Part shown: positions 1-9,510 of the stretch, in pieces
Layout: each line of letters starts with the position of its first letter
Position numbering within the stretch: position 1 is the first letter of the stretch
DNA from: Prevotella sp.
GTDB lineage: Bacteria > Bacteroidota > Bacteroidia > Bacteroidales > Bacteroidaceae
DNA: 64,000 nucleotides
Assembly (NCBI GenBank): GCA_016287755.1
Contig: JAEEWT010000008.1
Coordinates: 1-64,000, forward strand
Direction of reading: 5' to 3'
Notes under the pieces: generated by a model
The model's input: the letters and a program-made list of their open reading frames with translations, nothing else
What the model was told of the DNA's origin: nothing
Database searches by the model: none
Translations under genes and position numbers: made by a program

Positions 1-53
1 TTTGTTTTTAACATTAATTTGCTAAACATTGGACGTATTTTGGACGTTTTGTC

Positions 54-1811
54 TCATTTAATTTCTCCTCGCTTCTTCATTTCTTCAATACCTAAATCAA
101 AAGCTCGAGCTAACATGGCTGAACTTTGTTTAAAAGCATCTCCAATTTTATATACTGTAGCAGCTCCTTCACCCTCTTTTGCAAGATAATCTTTATCTAC
201 TAACTGGTCTATCATTAGCCGAACTTGTCTTCTTGTAAGGTGTCCATCCAATAATTTCACAAAATCTTTCATCTTTGCCTTCTCAAACTTAGCCAAATGA
301 GGCATGATGACAGATACAACTTGGTTTATGCCCCAGTCGTCTTTATAAGAATACTCGCCTTCCTCTCCACAGAATTCATAATAGCTCTTTGACAAGATAT
401 AATAAGTGCCTCTCGTTCTACCACGTTTCTCTATAAGATTACGGCTCATTAGTTGCTTTATCATTTCTTTGGAAACAGTTTCAGAATGGCCTTCCCTTAT
501 ATCATTCAATGCCACAACTTCAAAAACAGACAACCTTTCTTCTTCTGGCAGATCTCTTTGCTCCGAATCCAAGAACATTGCAAATGCCTTGTCTTTGATA
601 ACTGCTGATAGTTGGAGCTCAACCCTAAATGGATCACTATGAGAATAATCTGGTTTTTCCTTCCCTTCTGCTAAGGTATTCTTGATTATTTTATCAACAC
701 CTTGTCCTGAACGCTCAACAATACCTGTCTTTGCAAGTACATCTGCAAGTAATCTATTTCTTGGGGTACTTGGGACTCGGAGGAGATTTTCAAGAGAAAC
801 TCCAAGAGGAAAACCACCAATGTTAATAATAACCATTTTCTGAGGATACTGCTTGATTACGGTCTCACTATTTCTCCTATAGTCTCTGTGAGCGATAGCA
901 TTATTAATGGCCTCACGGATGACCTCTTCATTAAAATAAGGTATATTAAAGATGTATGAATTCTCTTTTACATCTATTTTGTCATTCCTCAGATCGATAT
1001 CATGCCATAACTGATCTATCATCTTGTAAAAAGGCTGATGATACTCTTGGCGATTTGTATATGGTACTAATGATTCGGATTTTCTATACTCCAGGAATAC
1101 TGCAGCCTGTGGTAGTTTGGCATTTAACACTTCTTGCTTGCCAACCAAGATAAGTGCAGCATACGTAACTTTGTTTTCTTTGATTAATTGCAAATCACTT
1201 AAAACTTGCTCATCTGGCAATGTCAGGAAATCTGGATTCTTTTGCTTGGTGGCATACTTCTGCTTCAAAATGTGAATCGCTTCTACATCCAAATCGTTAA
1301 TCGTTATACCTTCACAAAGATCTGCAGAAAAATCTGGCTCATGTTCCTGAAGAATCTGGAACATCATTTCATCAGACATAGGCTTTAATTCTTCGCCCAC
1401 ACGCATCAACGGCACATCCTCAAACCTAAAAAGTTTTCCGACCGGACGTGGTGGTATGTCTATTACTAAAACACGCCCTATTTTGTTTATTTCATCTTCG
1501 TACAATTCATAAACAACAGGACGAATCTGCACATCTCGGTAAATATCACTTTCCAATACTCCCAACTGCCCCTCACACTGTTTGGTTCCTACCACTTTAT
1601 GGGGATAAGCGTCTTCCATTCCAATGACAAGATAGCCACCTCCCTCATTGCAGAAAGCAGTCACATAGCCAAGAATGCATTTACGACGTTCGTTGGGCTT
1701 CATACGGCTGCCACCATCGTATGCAAAGTTTCCTTGCTCTGCCCTTTTAAACTCAACTTTATCTTCTGATTCTTTGAGTTTTTTTAATTGTTCTATTGTT
1801 AATCTTGCCAT
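54..1811 (-). CDS. AlbA_2-domain / HATPase_c_4 ATP-binding protein
   Basis: A 585-residue protein. The N-terminal 150 residues resemble the Schlafen AlbA_2 domain (FKRAEQG, the ILGYVTAFCNEGGGYLVIGMED core). The region around residues 310-400 has the features of the RecG-like HATPase_c_4 domain: the EAINNAIAHRDY N-box, INIGGFP, then RNRLLADVL and VERSGQGVDKI. Such proteins are usually annotated as putative transcriptional regulators or ATP-binding accessory proteins and are common in defence and mobile regions. The C-terminus looks like winged-helix segments. I chose the ATG at 1811, because the frame upstream offers only a TTG at 1850. It follows the DUF4391 gene on the same strand by about 70 bp and is probably the fourth gene of that operon. 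The biochemical role here is inferred, not shown. Confidence 0.8.
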   Translation of the reverse strand: MARLTIEQLKKLKESEDKVEFKRAEQGNFAYDGGSRMKPNERRKCILGYVTAFCNEGGGYLVIGMEDAYPHKVVGTKQCEGQLGVLESDIYRDVQIRPVVYELYEDEINKIGRVLVIDIPPRPVGKLFRFEDVPLMRVGEELKPMSDEMMFQILQEHEPDFSADLCEGITINDLDVEAIHILKQKYATKQKNPDFLTLPDEQVLSDLQLIKENKVTYAALILVGKQEVLNAKLPQAAVFLEYRKSESLVPYTNRQEYHQPFYKMIDQLWHDIDLRNDKIDVKENSYIFNIPYFNEEVIREAINNAIAHRDYRRNSETVIKQYPQKMVIINIGGFPLGVSLENLLRVPSTPRNRLLADVLAKTGIVERSGQGVDKIIKNTLAEGKEKPDYSHSDPFRVELQLSAVIKDKAFAMFLDSEQRDLPEEERLSVFEVVALNDIREGHSETVSKEMIKQLMSRNLIEKRGRTRGTYYILSKSYYEFCGEEGEYSYKDDWGINQVVSVIMPHLAKFEKAKMKDFVKLLDGHLTRRQVRLMIDQLVDKDYLAKEGEGAATVYKIGDAFKQSSAMLARAFDLGIEEMKKRGEIK

Positions 1812-1882
1812 TTCTAAATTGGAATATATTTCTATTTTGTTGATGATCAAATATTTATATCTGTTTTATAGATTAAGCATGT

Positions 1883-2491
1883 TTATACTTGCTTAATCTT
1901 TAACTTCAGCTCTTGTAGTTTCTGATGCAACTCGTATTTCTTACGAGTCTGTTTCTCATTACGACACTGCTTTTCCAGCGACTCAATCTGGCGAAGCAAC
2001 TTTTCTCGTTGTTCACGATGGATTATCTGTTCCTCGATGCTTTCTTCTGCCTGAGCATCCAAGCCTCCGATGGTTGCAACGATATTATTCCAGACATCAT
2101 CAAGCATCAATCCTTGTAGCGTGATTGCCGCCTCATCTGTTTGCATCCAAGCTGACTGTTGTAATCTGGTATGGAAGATACAGAACTGTGTCTGCTCCTC
2201 ATGCTGCATGGCAAAGACCATCTTCTGTGGTATCAGCTTTTGAAGCATGATGATATTCTTAGAGTCATAATCTTTTCGCTTCAGTACCACTTGCAGCACA
2301 TAGAAACCTTTTACTTCTTGACCTTCTGATAAAGCAGGAACCGTTGTTGGCGAGATACGAGCTATAAGCGACATTCGGCTGATGTCCGCATCGAAACGGT
2401 CACGCTCAGCCGCTTTGAGATTGAACTTCTCAAAGACAGCCTTCTTGTAGAGCGGCTTGTTGATGTTACATTGTGGCGGAAGGTTATACAT
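1883..2491 (-). CDS. DUF4391 domain protein
   Basis: A 202-residue protein of the DUF4391 type. It starts MYNLPPQCNINKPLYKK, has a central alpha/beta part (residues about 30-140, with VPALSEGQEVKGFYVLQV and a conserved HEEQTQFCIFHTRL stretch), and ends in a highly charged coiled coil of about 60 residues (EEQIIHREQREKLLRQIE onward). From memory, this family is usually found beside SNF2-type helicases and site-specific DNA methyltransferases in restriction-like clusters. That fits its position 24 bp behind the small gene that follows the helicase. No catalytic motif is visible to me, and its function is unknown. Confidence 0.8.
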   Translation of the reverse strand: MYNLPPQCNINKPLYKKAVFEKFNLKAAERDRFDADISRMSLIARISPTTVPALSEGQEVKGFYVLQVVLKRKDYDSKNIIMLQKLIPQKMVFAMQHEEQTQFCIFHTRLQQSAWMQTDEAAITLQGLMLDDVWNNIVATIGGLDAQAEESIEEQIIHREQREKLLRQIESLEKQCRNEKQTRKKYELHQKLQELKLKIKQV

Positions 2492-2514
2492 CGTTGATGA
2501 TAACTGTTTCTATT

Positions 2515-2727
2515 TTAACGAGACAATATTACATCTTCACGACGGAAAACAACTTCATTACCTAATGCTATTACATGTACAAAACCAGGCTCAACACTAA
2601 GAACTGGTAGTATTGCACCCAATAGACCGTCAGTTTCTCTTTCACGGATTATTTTGACCTTATCACGTGGATTAATTGGTAATTTTACGTTCTTTTTGTC
2701 TTCAGAAGTTAATGGTAATTCTTTCAT
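2515..2727 (-). CDS. Small SH3/KOW-like protein in helicase operon
   Basis: A 70-residue protein with no signal peptide. Residues 20-68 alternate short strands and turns (RDKVKIIRERETDGLLGAIL, GFVHVIALGNEVVFRREDVI), which resembles a small SH3- or KOW-like barrel. It lies 7 bp behind the helicase stop codon and 23 bp ahead of DUF4391, so it is almost certainly translated from the same mRNA. A small barrel between a helicase and DUF4391 could be a nucleic-acid or protein adaptor; that is inference. It is real rather than a shadow because of its tight spacing and because no gene lies opposite. Confidence 0.65.
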   Translation of the reverse strand: MKELPLTSEDKKNVKLPINPRDKVKIIRERETDGLLGAILPVLSVEPGFVHVIALGNEVVFRREDVILSR

Positions 2728-2734
2728 AATAAGT

Positions 2735-5700
2735 TTATTTTATAACAAGGAAACAAATTAGTTCAAAGTCGTCAAGACCTGTGATGCGCTCTTCAAAGAG
2801 TTCGCCCACATAACCATCGAGGAAACTGTCTATATCCGATTCTTCCTTCTTGGTTACGATCGACTCTATTGCCTTGCCAAGAAGCTCAGAGTATTTACCC
2901 ATACGTAGGCCGTCACGAGTTTCTTTATTGAAGGCACTACACAGTTTGACATCCGGCTTGGTCATGGGCTTGCAAAGCAGCCGCATCTTGTCGAGCAAGT
3001 CTTTCGGATGCAGATGGTCAACAAGCACTTCTCCATCGTCTTTGATATAAACCATATAGAACGGATGTAATTGATTCTTGTGGTCGATGTTTACGCCAGC
3101 CGTACGGTTCTTGAGAACGAAGACTGTTCCAGCTGGTGCCTGGTCTGTAGCATGTACAACGGCATGTAGCCCAAAGGGGGTATGCTCCACATCGTGATTG
3201 CTGTTAATGTATTCCAGCAGGTCAAGACGAAATTCGTTCAGTCCTAAGTCCATTATACTGACACCTGTATTCATCTCCTCCAAATCGACTACATCTTCTT
3301 TCAGTCGCTCCAGCTGTTGCTTGCGGTACTCCAGATCGTCTTTCTCTTCAGGTGAAAGAATATTGTCATCGCCTGTGGCAGTCATCACAGTAACCTTCAT
3401 ACGCGACTCTACACGTCCTTTGAGGTTGATGTACTCGTCGAGCGTCATATCAGGCCAGTAGTTCACCAACTGAATCTGTGCATTCTTCGATCCGATACGG
3501 TCTATACGTCCGAAACGCTGAATGATACGCACAGGATTCCAATGAATGTCGTAGTTCAGCAAGTAGTCACAATCCTGCAAGTTCTGACCTTCACTGATAC
3601 AGTCGGTGGCTATCAGCACATCGATTTCCTCCTTCAGATGTGGATAGACAGTTTCACGCTCCTTGGATATGGGGGAGAAAAGGGTCAGTACTTTGTTGAA
3701 GTCAAGTTTCTCCTTCAATTTAAGAGTGCTTCGTGCTTCCACGTCTCCTGTAACTAAAGCAACATTCAAACCATACTTCGATTTGATTTTGTCTGCTAAG
3801 CAGTCGTAAAGATATAGGGCTGTATCAGAGAATGCTGTGAATATTAATACCTTTTTATTATCGCCATTAATTGGATGGGTAAACTTATCCTGCAAGTCTG
3901 TAATAAGCTGTTGCAGTTTACTGTCATGCTCTGGCGTAATGCTCTGGAGCATCAGTAACAGCAAGCGAATGATTTCAAGGTCATCCTTGATTTCCTTCTG
4001 CCATGATATATAGTCCATATCCTCCAAGAGAATACGGTTCTTTTTCTTACCGATGGTGAAGTCCTGTTCGTCTTCATCTCCGTCCACACTCTCATAGTCA
4101 TCTACCGAAACACGTTTCTCTCCATTCTGGAAACGTGCAATAGCATTAAGCGTCTCCTGCATAAAATCGCGGATGCGAGTTAAGGTGAGACGGAAACTGT
4201 TGACCGATGACTCCAGACGCTTCAATAACTGCATGTTCATCAGTCGCTGAATACCTTGTTCGCGCTCTTCTATACTCAGACGATGTCCTGTTGTACTTTC
4301 CTCTTCTTTATACTTCCAGAGTTGGCTGGGAAGAATAAAGGCAGAAGGCGCATATATGGCCAAGTGCAACATCTGTAGTTGCTCAAAAATCTCATTATAG
4401 TTTATGGCCGTGTCAAGGTCTGTTAGATGAGGACTATGGGAGATGGGTTTAAGGCGTTCTGGGAATGTACCAATGTCAGCGGTATCGTAATACTGCTGAA
4501 TGTGTTTACGGCTTCGGGCGATGGTGACTGTATCCAGTAGTCGGAAAAAGTCAAAGTCGAGCATCCTCAGAAGTCTTTCTGTGGTACGTTCTTCTGGCGG
4601 CAGGTCGGCCCAGATATTATAGGAGCCTTGTGCCTGACGGAAGATGTCATCAATACCACGATTGGTTGGCAACAACTTGTCAAAGGCTTCGCTTTCTCCT
4701 TCGTATGCTAACTGCAACTGGTTCTTCAAGTCGTTGAAGCGATTGTTGACTGGTGTTGCAGAAAGCATCAGTACTTTGGTCTTCACACCAGAACGGATAA
4801 CCTTGTTCATCAGGCGCAGATAGCGGTTCTCACGTGGATTCTCACCATTCTCATCTGTACTCACCTTGCCACCATTGCGGAAATTGTGGCTTTCGTCAAT
4901 AACCACAAGGTCATAGTTGCCCCAATTCATGCGCTCTAAGTCGAGGTCGTTGCTTCGTCCATAGTCACGCGAGAGGTCGGTGTGATAAAGTATATCGTAG
5001 TTGAATCGGTCACGAGCCAAAGGGTTATTTACATAGTTCTGCCGGTAGGTATTCCAGTTCTCAAAGAGTTTCTTGGGGCAGAGTACTAAGACAGTTCGAT
5101 TACGACTCTCAAAATATTTAATAACCGACAAGGCGGTGAAGGTTTTTCCTAAACCTACACTATCGGCAAGGATGCAGCCGTTGTACTTTTCCAACTTATT
5201 GATGATGGCAAGTGCAGCATCACGTTGGAAGTTATATAGCTTGTTCCAGATGGCAGAGTTCTTGAAACCTGTTGCCTCTTTGGGCAGTTCATCTTCACTG
5301 ATGTCTTCCAAGAACTCATTGAAAATGTTGTAGAGTGCCACAAAGTAAAGAAACTCTGGCGCATTCTCCTTATAAGCATTGCTGATGTTGTCAATGACTT
5401 CTTCCGTAACTACCTGTAGGCGACCACTATCATTCCATATCTGATTGAAGAGATCGATGTATGCCTTCGAGAAAGGAGCTTCGGCCTTCTGAATCATCGT
5501 ATAGGCAGCGTTGCCTTTCTCACAACCGAGGTCAACCGTGGTAAAACCGTTGATGGGTGAATAACTGATGTCATCAAGGTTGATGAAGCCCATCATCTGC
5601 TCGTTGGTTTTGTTTGACTTGAAACAAACCTTTTCCCTAATCCACTCAGCACATTCACGTGCAATAGCCTTTTGTGTCAGTTCGTTGCGAAGCTTCACTT

Positions 5701-5962
5701 CAAACTCAGAGCCATAAAGTGTACGCTCACGGTCTAACCGTGGAATGTAGAACTCACGCTGCTGTTTTGGAGTTTTCTCCGTAGTAAACGTGGGCGAAGT
5801 GAAAATGAAACGAAGTTCCTTGATGTCTTTCAGAGCCTCCTTCAGCTCCTGAAAGGCATAGATGGAGAAGCAGGATGCCGCTATGGATAGTCGGCTCCCG
5901 GCTTTCATTTGCGCTACGATGTCATCCCGTAGTGTCTTGTTGATATTGTTAATTAACTCCAT
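2735..5962 (-). CDS. SNF2-family DEAD/DEAH helicase with PLD-like N-terminus
   Basis: A 1075-residue superfamily 2 helicase. Residues 1-200 match the phospholipase-D-like N-terminal region often fused to such helicases. The Walker A motif ADSVGLGKT lies near residue 265, the DESH box near residue 355 (VVIDESHNF), motif III LMLSATPVNNRF follows, and helicase C-terminal motif VI QRFGRIDRIGS lies near residue 811. The long insert around residues 440-700 is typical of the class. It is the first gene of a minus-strand operon whose -7 box is at 6115-6122. Such helicases are translocases in phage-defence clusters; with DUF4391 it suggests a restriction-like system whose methyltransferase would lie beyond the left edge. 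The translocase family is well supported; the role in defence is inferred. Confidence 0.92.
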   Translation of the reverse strand: MELINNINKTLRDDIVAQMKAGSRLSIAASCFSIYAFQELKEALKDIKELRFIFTSPTFTTEKTPKQQREFYIPRLDRERTLYGSEFEVKLRNELTQKAIARECAEWIREKVCFKSNKTNEQMMGFINLDDISYSPINGFTTVDLGCEKGNAAYTMIQKAEAPFSKAYIDLFNQIWNDSGRLQVVTEEVIDNISNAYKENAPEFLYFVALYNIFNEFLEDISEDELPKEATGFKNSAIWNKLYNFQRDAALAIINKLEKYNGCILADSVGLGKTFTALSVIKYFESRNRTVLVLCPKKLFENWNTYRQNYVNNPLARDRFNYDILYHTDLSRDYGRSNDLDLERMNWGNYDLVVIDESHNFRNGGKVSTDENGENPRENRYLRLMNKVIRSGVKTKVLMLSATPVNNRFNDLKNQLQLAYEGESEAFDKLLPTNRGIDDIFRQAQGSYNIWADLPPEERTTERLLRMLDFDFFRLLDTVTIARSRKHIQQYYDTADIGTFPERLKPISHSPHLTDLDTAINYNEIFEQLQMLHLAIYAPSAFILPSQLWKYKEEESTTGHRLSIEEREQGIQRLMNMQLLKRLESSVNSFRLTLTRIRDFMQETLNAIARFQNGEKRVSVDDYESVDGDEDEQDFTIGKKKNRILLEDMDYISWQKEIKDDLEIIRLLLLMLQSITPEHDSKLQQLITDLQDKFTHPINGDNKKVLIFTAFSDTALYLYDCLADKIKSKYGLNVALVTGDVEARSTLKLKEKLDFNKVLTLFSPISKERETVYPHLKEEIDVLIATDCISEGQNLQDCDYLLNYDIHWNPVRIIQRFGRIDRIGSKNAQIQLVNYWPDMTLDEYINLKGRVESRMKVTVMTATGDDNILSPEEKDDLEYRKQQLERLKEDVVDLEEMNTGVSIMDLGLNEFRLDLLEYINSNHDVEHTPFGLHAVVHATDQAPAGTVFVLKNRTAGVNIDHKNQLHPFYMVYIKDDGEVLVDHLHPKDLLDKMRLLCKPMTKPDVKLCSAFNKETRDGLRMGKYSELLGKAIESIVTKKEESDIDSFLDGYVGELFEERITGLDDFELICFLVIK

Positions 5963-6114
5963 CTATTTAAATAATGAACCCAAAGCAGTGACTCGACAGG
6001 CAATCAACCCCATTGCATACAGAGAAGGGGATTCCATATGTTGTATGCCTATTGGCTGTTTGGGCCTTTGTCGAATTGTGAACCGAAAGCTTGTCGAGCT
6101 CACGCTGCATGGTG

Positions 6115-6122
6115 CAAAGATA
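6115..6122 (-). promoter_or_regulatory. -7 box of the helicase operon
   Basis: Reading leftwards this is TATCTTTG, a perfect Bacteroidetes -7 element. No clear TTG lies 19-21 bp upstream. Transcription would start near 6108 and give a leader of about 145 nt before the helicase ATG. That leader contains a short inverted pair (CATAC...GTATG, 6016-6048), so post-transcriptional control is possible. Confidence 0.6.
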
Positions 6123-6411
6123 CAAAAATCCCGCTAAAATATAGTAATTTACTTAAAAATAATTGTAATGGAAAATGAGTATATTCAACCTCACGCAGGT
6201 TTTAAGTAAACTTTCAGTGTCTTCCACAGCAATTATTACAAATATTACAGTTATTACAGATTACAGTTTATTTTTTCGACCCACCCCTGTAAGGGCGTGT
6301 TATATCATGAATTTTTTCTTTATAATAATTTATTATATATAGGAGTGGTAGGAACTTGTCCCTTGTCACCTCTTCTTTTTTTTATTTACTATCAACTTTT
6401 TTCTGAATTAC
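6123..6411. other. AT-rich intergenic region between divergent genes
   Basis: About 290 bp of AT-rich sequence with no credible reading frame. It separates the accessory helicase operon from the core gene that follows. A run of ATTACAG/ATTACAAATATTACAG near 6230-6265 is a short direct repeat. I see no tRNA, no transposase remnant and no clear attachment site. Confidence 0.5.
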
Positions 6412-6442
6412 TTGGATGTTTCAATGATAATTATTATATTTG
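6412..6442 (+). promoter_or_regulatory. Promoter of the DUF4251 lipoprotein gene
   Basis: TTG at 6412-6414 and TATATTTG at 6435-6442, separated by 20 bp. This is the canonical Bacteroidetes -33/-7 arrangement and lies 35 bp before the start codon. Confidence 0.75.
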
Positions 6443-6477
6443 CCATCGAAACGATAACCTAATTAAACACTAACCGT

Positions 6478-6984
6478 ATGAAAAAGATGATTGTAGTATT
6501 TGTCATGGGTTTGTTGATGGTATCCTGCGCTTCTTATACCATCGATGGACAGAAAGTGACAAAAGAGGAGTATGCCCTATGGACTGCACAGAAGGTGAGA
6601 GAGGGCATCGAGAACAGGCAGTTTGTGATAAGCATGAAATCGATGCATCCGTTCCGCGGAGCGAGTCGCCACCTTACCGGCGATTATTCCTTAGAGCTTT
6701 ATGGTGATAGTGTGGTTTCTTATCTGCCGTATTTCGGTGAGGTGAGAATGGTGCCCTATGGGGGTGGCAAAGGACTGAACTTCATCGGTCGTATCACCGC
6801 CTACGAGGCTTATCAGGTAACGGCAGGCTTGTACCGCGTGATTATGGGTGTTTACAACGATGAGGAGGAGTACCGTTACATCCTGGAGGTGTTTGAAAAC
6901 GGTAGTTCCACACTCGACGTCACTTCGTATAACCGCGACCCCATATCGTTCATGGGGAATATGACGTTTGACAAGAAAAGATAA
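6478..6984 (+). CDS. DUF4251 lipoprotein
   Basis: A 168-residue protein. A lipoprotein signal peptide ends in the lipobox VSCAS (Cys17). The rest matches the DUF4251 family found in Bacteroidales: GDYSLELYGDSVVSYLPYFG, then a glycine-rich MVPYGGGKGLNF and a C-terminal EVFENGSSTLDV strand pair. It is probably lipid-anchored in the cell envelope; its function is unknown. The gene is monocistronic: it has its own promoter and a strong hairpin terminator just after the stop codon. Confidence 0.85.
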   Translation: MKKMIVVFVMGLLMVSCASYTIDGQKVTKEEYALWTAQKVREGIENRQFVISMKSMHPFRGASRHLTGDYSLELYGDSVVSYLPYFGEVRMVPYGGGKGLNFIGRITAYEAYQVTAGLYRVIMGVYNDEEEYRYILEVFENGSSTLDVTSYNRDPISFMGNMTFDKKR

Positions 6985-6988
6985 TGAA

Positions 6989-7016
6989 GAACCCCGCGAG
7001 TGGAATCGCGGGGTTC
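6989..7016. terminator. Bidirectional terminator
   Basis: An 11-bp perfect GC-rich stem (GAACCCCGCGA pairing with TCGCGGGGTTC) and a 6-nt loop lie between convergent genes. T-rich sequence follows on the plus side and the stop of the alpha-galactosidase lies 8 bp further on, so it can serve both strands. Confidence 0.85.
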
Positions 7017-7023
7017 GTTGTTC

Positions 7024-9225
7024 TTATTCAGCAGTGAGTTCGAACACACAGCTGTTATAATCTTTCAGCAAGGGGAGGTAGAGTCCTTGCTCCATGAGGA
7101 GTTTACCGCTGAACACCTTGTTGTTGAGGGGTGAGGGCTCGCTGCCTACCTTCACATTGAGCTCGCGCAACCGATAGTTCTTGGTGGCATCAAGACCAGC
7201 CAGATGGATGCGCGGCGTTTTCATATTATATAAGTATTGTACGCGATAGGCAAAGAGCACGGCCTTCGACTTGGCATCGTTGGTGTACATCAGCGAGGCA
7301 ATGCCTTCGTTGTCGTAGGGGGAGATGAGGCGGTAGAGGTTACCCAACTGGATGAGCTCGCGCAACGGCTTGTAGTCGTTGATGGCGCGCCGACTCTGCT
7401 CACGTTCCTCATCGGTCATCTTGCGCGGCTGCAGCTCCATACCCAGTCGTCCCGACATGGCCACATCGGTGCGGTATTTGATGGGGGTGGTGCGCCCGGT
7501 GTTCCAATAGGGAGAGTGGGCGATGTGCTGTGCCATGGCGTTGGAGGGGAAGAAATAGCTGGTTCCCCACTGGATGAACACGCGCTGGTAGGGATCGTTG
7601 TTATCGCTGGTCCAGAACTCCTCGAAGTAGGGCAGCAGACCGTAGTTCACCCTGCCGCCACCGCTGGAGCAGCATTGGATGACCAGCTTGGGATATTTGG
7701 CGCGGATGCGCTGCAAGGTCTTGATGAGACCGCGGTGGTATTCGATGTACAGATGACTCTGTTTGTTGGCGGGCAGGTAGTTACTGCCGAAGTTCTGCAG
7801 GGCGCAGTTCGCATCCCATTTGATGTAGTAGATCTCAGGGTTCTCGGTCATCAGGTCGTCAACCACCCTGAAGACAAAGTCCTGCACCTTCGGGTTACAG
7901 AGGTCGAGCAGCATCTGTGTGCCTCCGCGTCCCAGCTTCAGGTCGCGGTTCTTCTCCTGCAGCACCCAGTCGGGATGTTTCTCAAAGAACTCGCTCTTGG
8001 TGTTGGAGCTCTCGGGCTCTATCCAGATACCGAACTCAATGCCCAGACTCTTGGCTTTCTTCACCAGTGAGGCCACGCCGTTGGGCAGCTTCTTCTTATC
8101 AACCATCCAGTCGCCCAAGGTGGTCACATCGTCGTTGCGCTGGTATTTATCGCCGAACCAGCCATCGTCCATCACGAAGAGCTCGCCGCCCATGCTCTTG
8201 ATGTCTTCCATCATCTGGAACATTCCCTCCTCGTTGATGTCGAAGTACACTCCTTCCCATGAGTTCAGCAAGATCTTACGCGTCTGGTCGCCCTGGTGGA
8301 GCCAGCCCTCATAGCGGGCCCAGCGGTGGAAGTTACGGGAAACGCCGCTCATGCCCTCGTTAGAGAGGGTGAAGGCGAGCTTAGGTGTGGTGAACACCTC
8401 TTTGGGCTCGAGGATATACTCGGTGGTCTGGGGGTCGATGCCAGCATAGAAATGGGCGTAGCGGTTATCGCTGGAGTTGTTCACACGCAGCTCATAGTTT
8501 CCGCTCCAGCAGAGGGCAGCACCGATGACACGCCCCTTGTTCTCCTGCGGCTTCCCGTCGAGCGAGAGCATCATCTCAGGCGCATCGTTATGGGCATTGC
8601 GCACACCGTCGGTATTGCGAATCACCTTCAGTCCGGGGTTGATGGGCTCGCAGGTGGGGTAGGTTTCAGAGTTCCAGTTGCCATGCATGTGAATCATATA
8701 GAGGTTACCCTGCGGAATGGCCAGATGCCCGGAGTCGTAGCGTTTCAGGGTGATGGCTTTCTTCTCACGGTGCGAGATCTCGGTCCATGTCTCGATCATA
8801 TCCACGGTGCTGTAGGCTTTGTAGAACACTTTCAGCGTGACGGGATACTGCTTGTCGGTCATGGTGATGGTGGTGACGGTGGCATTGCCCTCTGTTTGCG
8901 TCGTTACATCATCGACAGTGGGGTAGAGGGTCCATTGTCCGTCGGCATGCAGCACCTGGATGGCGGGCAGATCGAGCATGTCGTGCTGACCGAAGGCGGG
9001 GTAGGCCGCTTGGTTCAGGTCCATGCTGGTGCCCTTTAGCTGACTGATCTCGTTCGATGTTAGCTTCTCGCCAAAATAGGAGAAACGCAGGGAACCGCCT
9101 TCGTTGGCGTGGAGAACCAATGATGTCTTGGGGGTGCTGACGACAATGTCGCCCTTCCATGCCCATGTGGGGAGTGCGCTCATCATGGTCAGAACGACCA
9201 TGGAAATGACTGTTTTCTTGTTCAT
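7024..9225 (-). CDS. Secreted GH36 alpha-galactosidase
   Basis: A 733-residue glycoside hydrolase of family 36, which releases terminal alpha-galactose from raffinose-type sugars and galactomannans. It has a cleavable signal peptide (MNKKTVISMVVLTMMSALPTW), so it acts in the periplasm or outside. The catalytic barrel shows FVMDDGWFGD, the nucleophile in YIKWDANC (Asp471) and the acid/base in WTSDNNDP (Asp541). These are 70 residues apart, as in the well-studied Geobacillus AgaA. The CCSSGGGR motif precedes the acid/base. Length is normal for the family. No polysaccharide-utilisation genes (SusC/SusD) flank it. I see no clear promoter between the tRNA terminator and the start. Confidence 0.95.
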   Translation of the reverse strand: MNKKTVISMVVLTMMSALPTWAWKGDIVVSTPKTSLVLHANEGGSLRFSYFGEKLTSNEISQLKGTSMDLNQAAYPAFGQHDMLDLPAIQVLHADGQWTLYPTVDDVTTQTEGNATVTTITMTDKQYPVTLKVFYKAYSTVDMIETWTEISHREKKAITLKRYDSGHLAIPQGNLYMIHMHGNWNSETYPTCEPINPGLKVIRNTDGVRNAHNDAPEMMLSLDGKPQENKGRVIGAALCWSGNYELRVNNSSDNRYAHFYAGIDPQTTEYILEPKEVFTTPKLAFTLSNEGMSGVSRNFHRWARYEGWLHQGDQTRKILLNSWEGVYFDINEEGMFQMMEDIKSMGGELFVMDDGWFGDKYQRNDDVTTLGDWMVDKKKLPNGVASLVKKAKSLGIEFGIWIEPESSNTKSEFFEKHPDWVLQEKNRDLKLGRGGTQMLLDLCNPKVQDFVFRVVDDLMTENPEIYYIKWDANCALQNFGSNYLPANKQSHLYIEYHRGLIKTLQRIRAKYPKLVIQCCSSGGGRVNYGLLPYFEEFWTSDNNDPYQRVFIQWGTSYFFPSNAMAQHIAHSPYWNTGRTTPIKYRTDVAMSGRLGMELQPRKMTDEEREQSRRAINDYKPLRELIQLGNLYRLISPYDNEGIASLMYTNDAKSKAVLFAYRVQYLYNMKTPRIHLAGLDATKNYRLRELNVKVGSEPSPLNNKVFSGKLLMEQGLYLPLLKDYNSCVFELTAE

Positions 9226-9283
9226 AAATTAGGTTAAGTTACGGTTATTAAATTAGTTATTAACGAGTTATTGAAATGAGGAA

Positions 9284-9314
9284 GCCCCTGCAGCGACGAA
9301 TCACTGACAGGGGC
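9284..9314 (-). terminator. Hairpin terminator after tRNA-Phe
   Basis: Read on the minus strand, GCCCCTG pairs with CAGGGGC. An inner stem (CAGTGA with TCGCTG, one G-T pair) is closed by a TTCG tetraloop. It starts 17 bp downstream of the tRNA and is followed by a short T-containing stretch. Confidence 0.75.
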
Positions 9315-9330
9315 CAAATGAAAGGAGGAG

Positions 9331-9403
<73 letters not shown>

Positions 9404-9424
9404 ATTGGTTTTGATTAGCGGGTG

Positions 9425-9432
9425 CAAAGGTA
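9425..9432 (-). promoter_or_regulatory. -7 box of tRNA-Phe
   Basis: TACCTTTG read on the minus strand, 21 bp before the tRNA 5' end. The expected -33 position holds only TTT. Confidence 0.65.
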
Positions 9433-9510
9433 CAATATTTTCTTGAATGGAAAAAACTTTTCCATGAAAACTTCCCTCATTTAACGTTTAGTAACAAACG
9501 CCAGCACCGC

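Noticed and set aside
1..53. A possible further gene of the left operon
   Set aside because: Only 53 bp are visible and contain no start or motif.
7237..9039. Long plus-strand open frames opposite the alpha-galactosidase gene
   Set aside because: They are GC-rich shadows of the gene; their peptides are low in structure and match no family.
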